A stretch of DNA of 14,506 bases, from NCBI GenBank assembly GCA_026786065.1, contig JAJAYS010000025.1, forward strand, positions 1 to 14,506. Reading direction: 5' to 3'. This DNA comes from Polaromonas sp. (GTDB lineage Bacteria; Pseudomonadota; Gammaproteobacteria; Burkholderiales; Burkholderiaceae_C). The stretch's first letter is position 1; the number at the start of each line of letters is the position of its first letter. This document shows positions 13,021-14,506 of the stretch, piece after piece. The position numbers and the translations under genes were made by a program. Under the pieces are notes generated by a model. That model ran no database searches. It was not told the DNA's origin and was given only the letters and a program-made list of their open reading frames with translations.

Positions 13021-13316
13021 GGTCTCTCTCCTCGCTTGCAGTCTCTGCGCCAGAGACGCCCTGCGAAAGCGCCCGGCGTGCCAACTCCATGTCAGATAAA
13101 TGCCCGCTTGCCCCTACGACTTTTTCTGGCAGCCGGCCATCGCCAACGGCTTGCGTGCAAAGGCGGCCCCGGCCGGTGTGCGGCTGCTGGCGGTCTGTTT
13201 GACAATAGCGCCTGGCCAAGCGTCCTGAAACGCGGCAGCGGGAGTCGAGCCGCCGCAATCATTCCCAGCAACCCTTAACTTTTTACGGCGCCCGCGCCGC
13301 ACCGGAATTTTTGTTT
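13021..13316. other. Divergent intergenic region, 296 bp
   Basis: The region lies between the minus-strand CAP gene and the plus-strand DUF808 gene. It holds a perfect -35 hexamer TTGACA at 13199-13204, but no acceptable -10 at 16-18 bp downstream. Open frames here are short, have no good ribosome-binding sites and resemble nothing I know, so none is called. The AT-richer ACTTTTTACGG near 13277 precedes the DUF808 start. Confidence 0.4.
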
Positions 13317-14279
13317 ATGGCCAGCACCCTGCTCACGCTCCTCGACGACATTGCCGCAGTTCTCGACGATATTGCGGTACTCACCAAAGTCGCCGCCAAA
13401 AAGACGGCCGGCGTGCTCGGCGACGACCTGGCGCTGAACGCCCAGCAGGTTGCCGGCGTCAAGGCCGACCGGGAGCTTCCGGTGGTCTGGGCTGTAGCCA
13501 AGGGCTCGCTGGTCAACAAAGCCATCCTGGTGCCGGCGGCCATTGCCATCAGCCAGTTCATTCCGTGGGCGGTCACGCCGCTATTGATGCTGGGCGGGGT
13601 TTTTTTGTGCTTTGAAGGCTTCGAGAAAATCGCCCACCGGTTCTTGCACAGCAAGGAAAGAGACAGTGCGGCGCACGACGCGCTGGTGCGTGCGCTGTCC
13701 GATCCGTCGGTCGATATCGTCGCGGTCGAGAAAGACAAAATAAAAGGCGCGGTGCGCACCGATTTCATTTTGTCAGCCGAGATCATCGCTATCACGCTCG
13801 GCACCGTGCAGGGCATGGCCCTGGGCACGCAGGTCGCGGTCATCTCGACCATCGCGCTGGTCATGACAGTCGGGGTGTACGGCCTGGTTGCGGGCATCGT
13901 CAAGCTCGACGATGCCGGGCTTTTTCTTTCATGCAAGGCCGGCAGCGGCGGGTGGCTCGCGTTTCAGCGCGGGTTGGGTCGGGGTCTGGTGGCATTCGCT
14001 CCGTGGCTGATGAAGGGTCTGTCCATCGCCGGCACGGCAGCCATGTTTTTGGTCGGCGGCAGCATCCTGACCCACGGTATCGAGCCCTTGGGGCATGCGG
14101 TCGAAGCCGGGGCCGCGAAGCTGGCCGAATTCAGCGGCCTGCTTGCGCTGCTCGCGCCTTTGCTGATTGACGCGCTGGTCGGCGTCGTTGCCGGCGCCTT
14201 GGCAGTAGCCATCGTGACCGTCGTCAAAAAACTGTTGGCTCGGTGGCGTGGCGCTGGCGAGGTACGGCAACCCGGTTAA
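13317..14279 (+). CDS. yedI: DUF808 family inner-membrane protein, YedI-like
   Basis: This 320-residue polytopic membrane protein matches E. coli YedI from the first residues: STLLTLLDDIAAVLDDIAVL, AAKKTAGVLGDDLALNAQQV, ADRELPVVWAVAKGSLVNK, then KDKIKGAVRTDFILSAEIIA. Hydrophobic segments lie near residues 70-100, 158-200, 225-255 and 277-303. The conserved cytosolic-looking motifs GVLGDDLALNAQQ and EKDKIKGAVRTDF suggest a shared function, but none is known. The start is the ATG at 13317; homology begins at its second residue. A terminator lies about 160 nt after the stop, so the gene is probably monocistronic. Confidence 0.92.
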   Translation: MASTLLTLLDDIAAVLDDIAVLTKVAAKKTAGVLGDDLALNAQQVAGVKADRELPVVWAVAKGSLVNKAILVPAAIAISQFIPWAVTPLLMLGGVFLCFEGFEKIAHRFLHSKERDSAAHDALVRALSDPSVDIVAVEKDKIKGAVRTDFILSAEIIAITLGTVQGMALGTQVAVISTIALVMTVGVYGLVAGIVKLDDAGLFLSCKAGSGGWLAFQRGLGRGLVAFAPWLMKGLSIAGTAAMFLVGGSILTHGIEPLGHAVEAGAAKLAEFSGLLALLAPLLIDALVGVVAGALAVAIVTVVKKLLARWRGAGEVRQPG

Positions 14280-14307
14280 CGGCTAACGGCCAATCTGCCA
14301 ATCTGCC
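14278..14307 (+). repeat. Two adjacent short tandem duplications at the end of the yedI-like gene
   Basis: AACGGCT-AACGGCC (14278-14291) overlaps the stop codon and is followed at once by AATCTGCC-AATCTGCC (14292-14307). Both look like slippage duplications. They carry no obvious function. Confidence 0.7.
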
Positions 14308-14354
14308 GTCGGGCCGCTGCAGTCCGACCTGCTCTGCCGCCAGTGCCAGATGCG

Positions 14355-14504
14355 CTAGCGGGGCCCGCTGCCGGGTTTGTCGGACTCGGACTGCCGCGAG
14401 TCGGGCTCGGCGCGTGTCGGGGCTGCTGGCGATTCGGCAGTAAAAGGCCAGCGGCCTTTTTTTTCTACCGCTGCAGGTTTGCTGGCCTCGCGGGCGCGCT
14501 GCTC
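14355..14504 (-). CDS. Possible 3' end of a minus-strand gene running in from the right edge
   Basis: An open frame enters from the right edge and stops at TAG (14355-14357), giving 49 residues, hydrophilic and rich in Pro, Ser and Glu (REASKPAAVEKKGRWPF, then TRAEPDSRQSESDKPGSGPR). Composition looks like a disordered C-terminal tail of a real protein. No family is recognisable. Against it, the hairpin terminator of the convergent yedI-like gene lies inside the frame and encodes part of it. Partial at the 5' end. Confidence 0.35.
   Translation of the reverse strand, partial: EQRAREASKPAAVEKKGRWPFTAESPAAPTRAEPDSRQSESDKPGSGPR
14442..14464 (+). terminator. Intrinsic terminator downstream of the yedI-like gene
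   Basis: AAAAGGCC (14442-14449) and GGCCTTTT (14453-14460) form an 8-bp perfect stem with an AGC loop, and the T-run continues to 14464 (eight T). Read on the other strand it has only four T, so it mainly serves plus-strand transcripts. Confidence 0.85.
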
Positions 14505-14506
14505 AA

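Noticed and set aside
13199..13204. Perfect TTGACA hexamer upstream of the yedI-like gene
   Set aside because: No -10-like hexamer at 16-18 bp, so not called as a promoter.
13114..13302. 62-residue minus-strand frame upstream of the CAP lipoprotein
   Set aside because: No good ribosome-binding site, Arg- and Ala-rich composition typical of chance frames in GC-rich DNA, and no recognisable relatives.

Overview
The window is GC-rich, tightly packed chromosomal DNA. It looks like a betaproteobacterium of the order Burkholderiales, most likely family Comamonadaceae (Polaromonas, Rhodoferax or Variovorax-like). This rests on the gene families and their wording: a MesD-type methionine synthase, a VF530/DUF2132 protein beside a tiny MAKGQQ-type basic peptide, a Bug-family solute-binding remnant beside a class II aldolase, an AdhB-like triheme cytochrome, and a PPGHAKKWSKHC-type secreted protein. 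There are no rRNA or tRNA genes, CRISPR arrays or prophage genes, so the assignment is inferred from protein resemblance only.

Left part (1-4434, all plus strand): a folate-independent methionine synthase of the MesD type (98-1129); a secreted protein with a charged tail, closed by a clear intrinsic terminator (1385-1971); a DUF427 protein with a perfect hairpin in its leader (2023-2360); then two decayed genes that look like an old catabolic pair. These are a class II aldolase with two frameshifts, a nonsense codon and a deletion removing its RGHG metal-binding motif (2511-3220), and a Bug/TctC solute-binding protein reduced to its two ends (3232-3564). A UspA stress protein and a YdcH/DUF465 protein follow.

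Middle part (4457-10470, all minus strand): a secreted, probably Tat-exported intradiol dioxygenase; the RNA pseudouridine synthase RluA; a MipA/OmpV outer-membrane protein with a helically phased array of about seven 11-bp repeats upstream; a VF530 protein coupled to a 47-residue basic peptide; a type II NADH dehydrogenase with an in-frame deletion of its NADH-binding domain; and a translationally coupled pair of c-type cytochromes (two-heme c4-like, then three-heme AdhB-like). A 165-bp palindromic MITE-like element (10469-10633) abuts the start of the first cytochrome gene and seems to have replaced its native leader.

Right part (10835-14506): a GNAT acetyltransferase, a very acidic 71-residue protein, a DUF883 (ElaB/YqjD-like) membrane-anchored protein with a 9-bp tandem repeat, a CAP/SCP-domain lipoprotein, a DUF808 (YedI) membrane protein with a terminator, and possibly the 3' end of another minus-strand gene.

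Most genes are ordinary housekeeping, stress or envelope genes. The points of most interest are the MITE-like element at the cytochrome start, the repeat array upstream of mipA, and three deletion-scarred genes within about 6 kb. I found no multi-gene system that I would call new.
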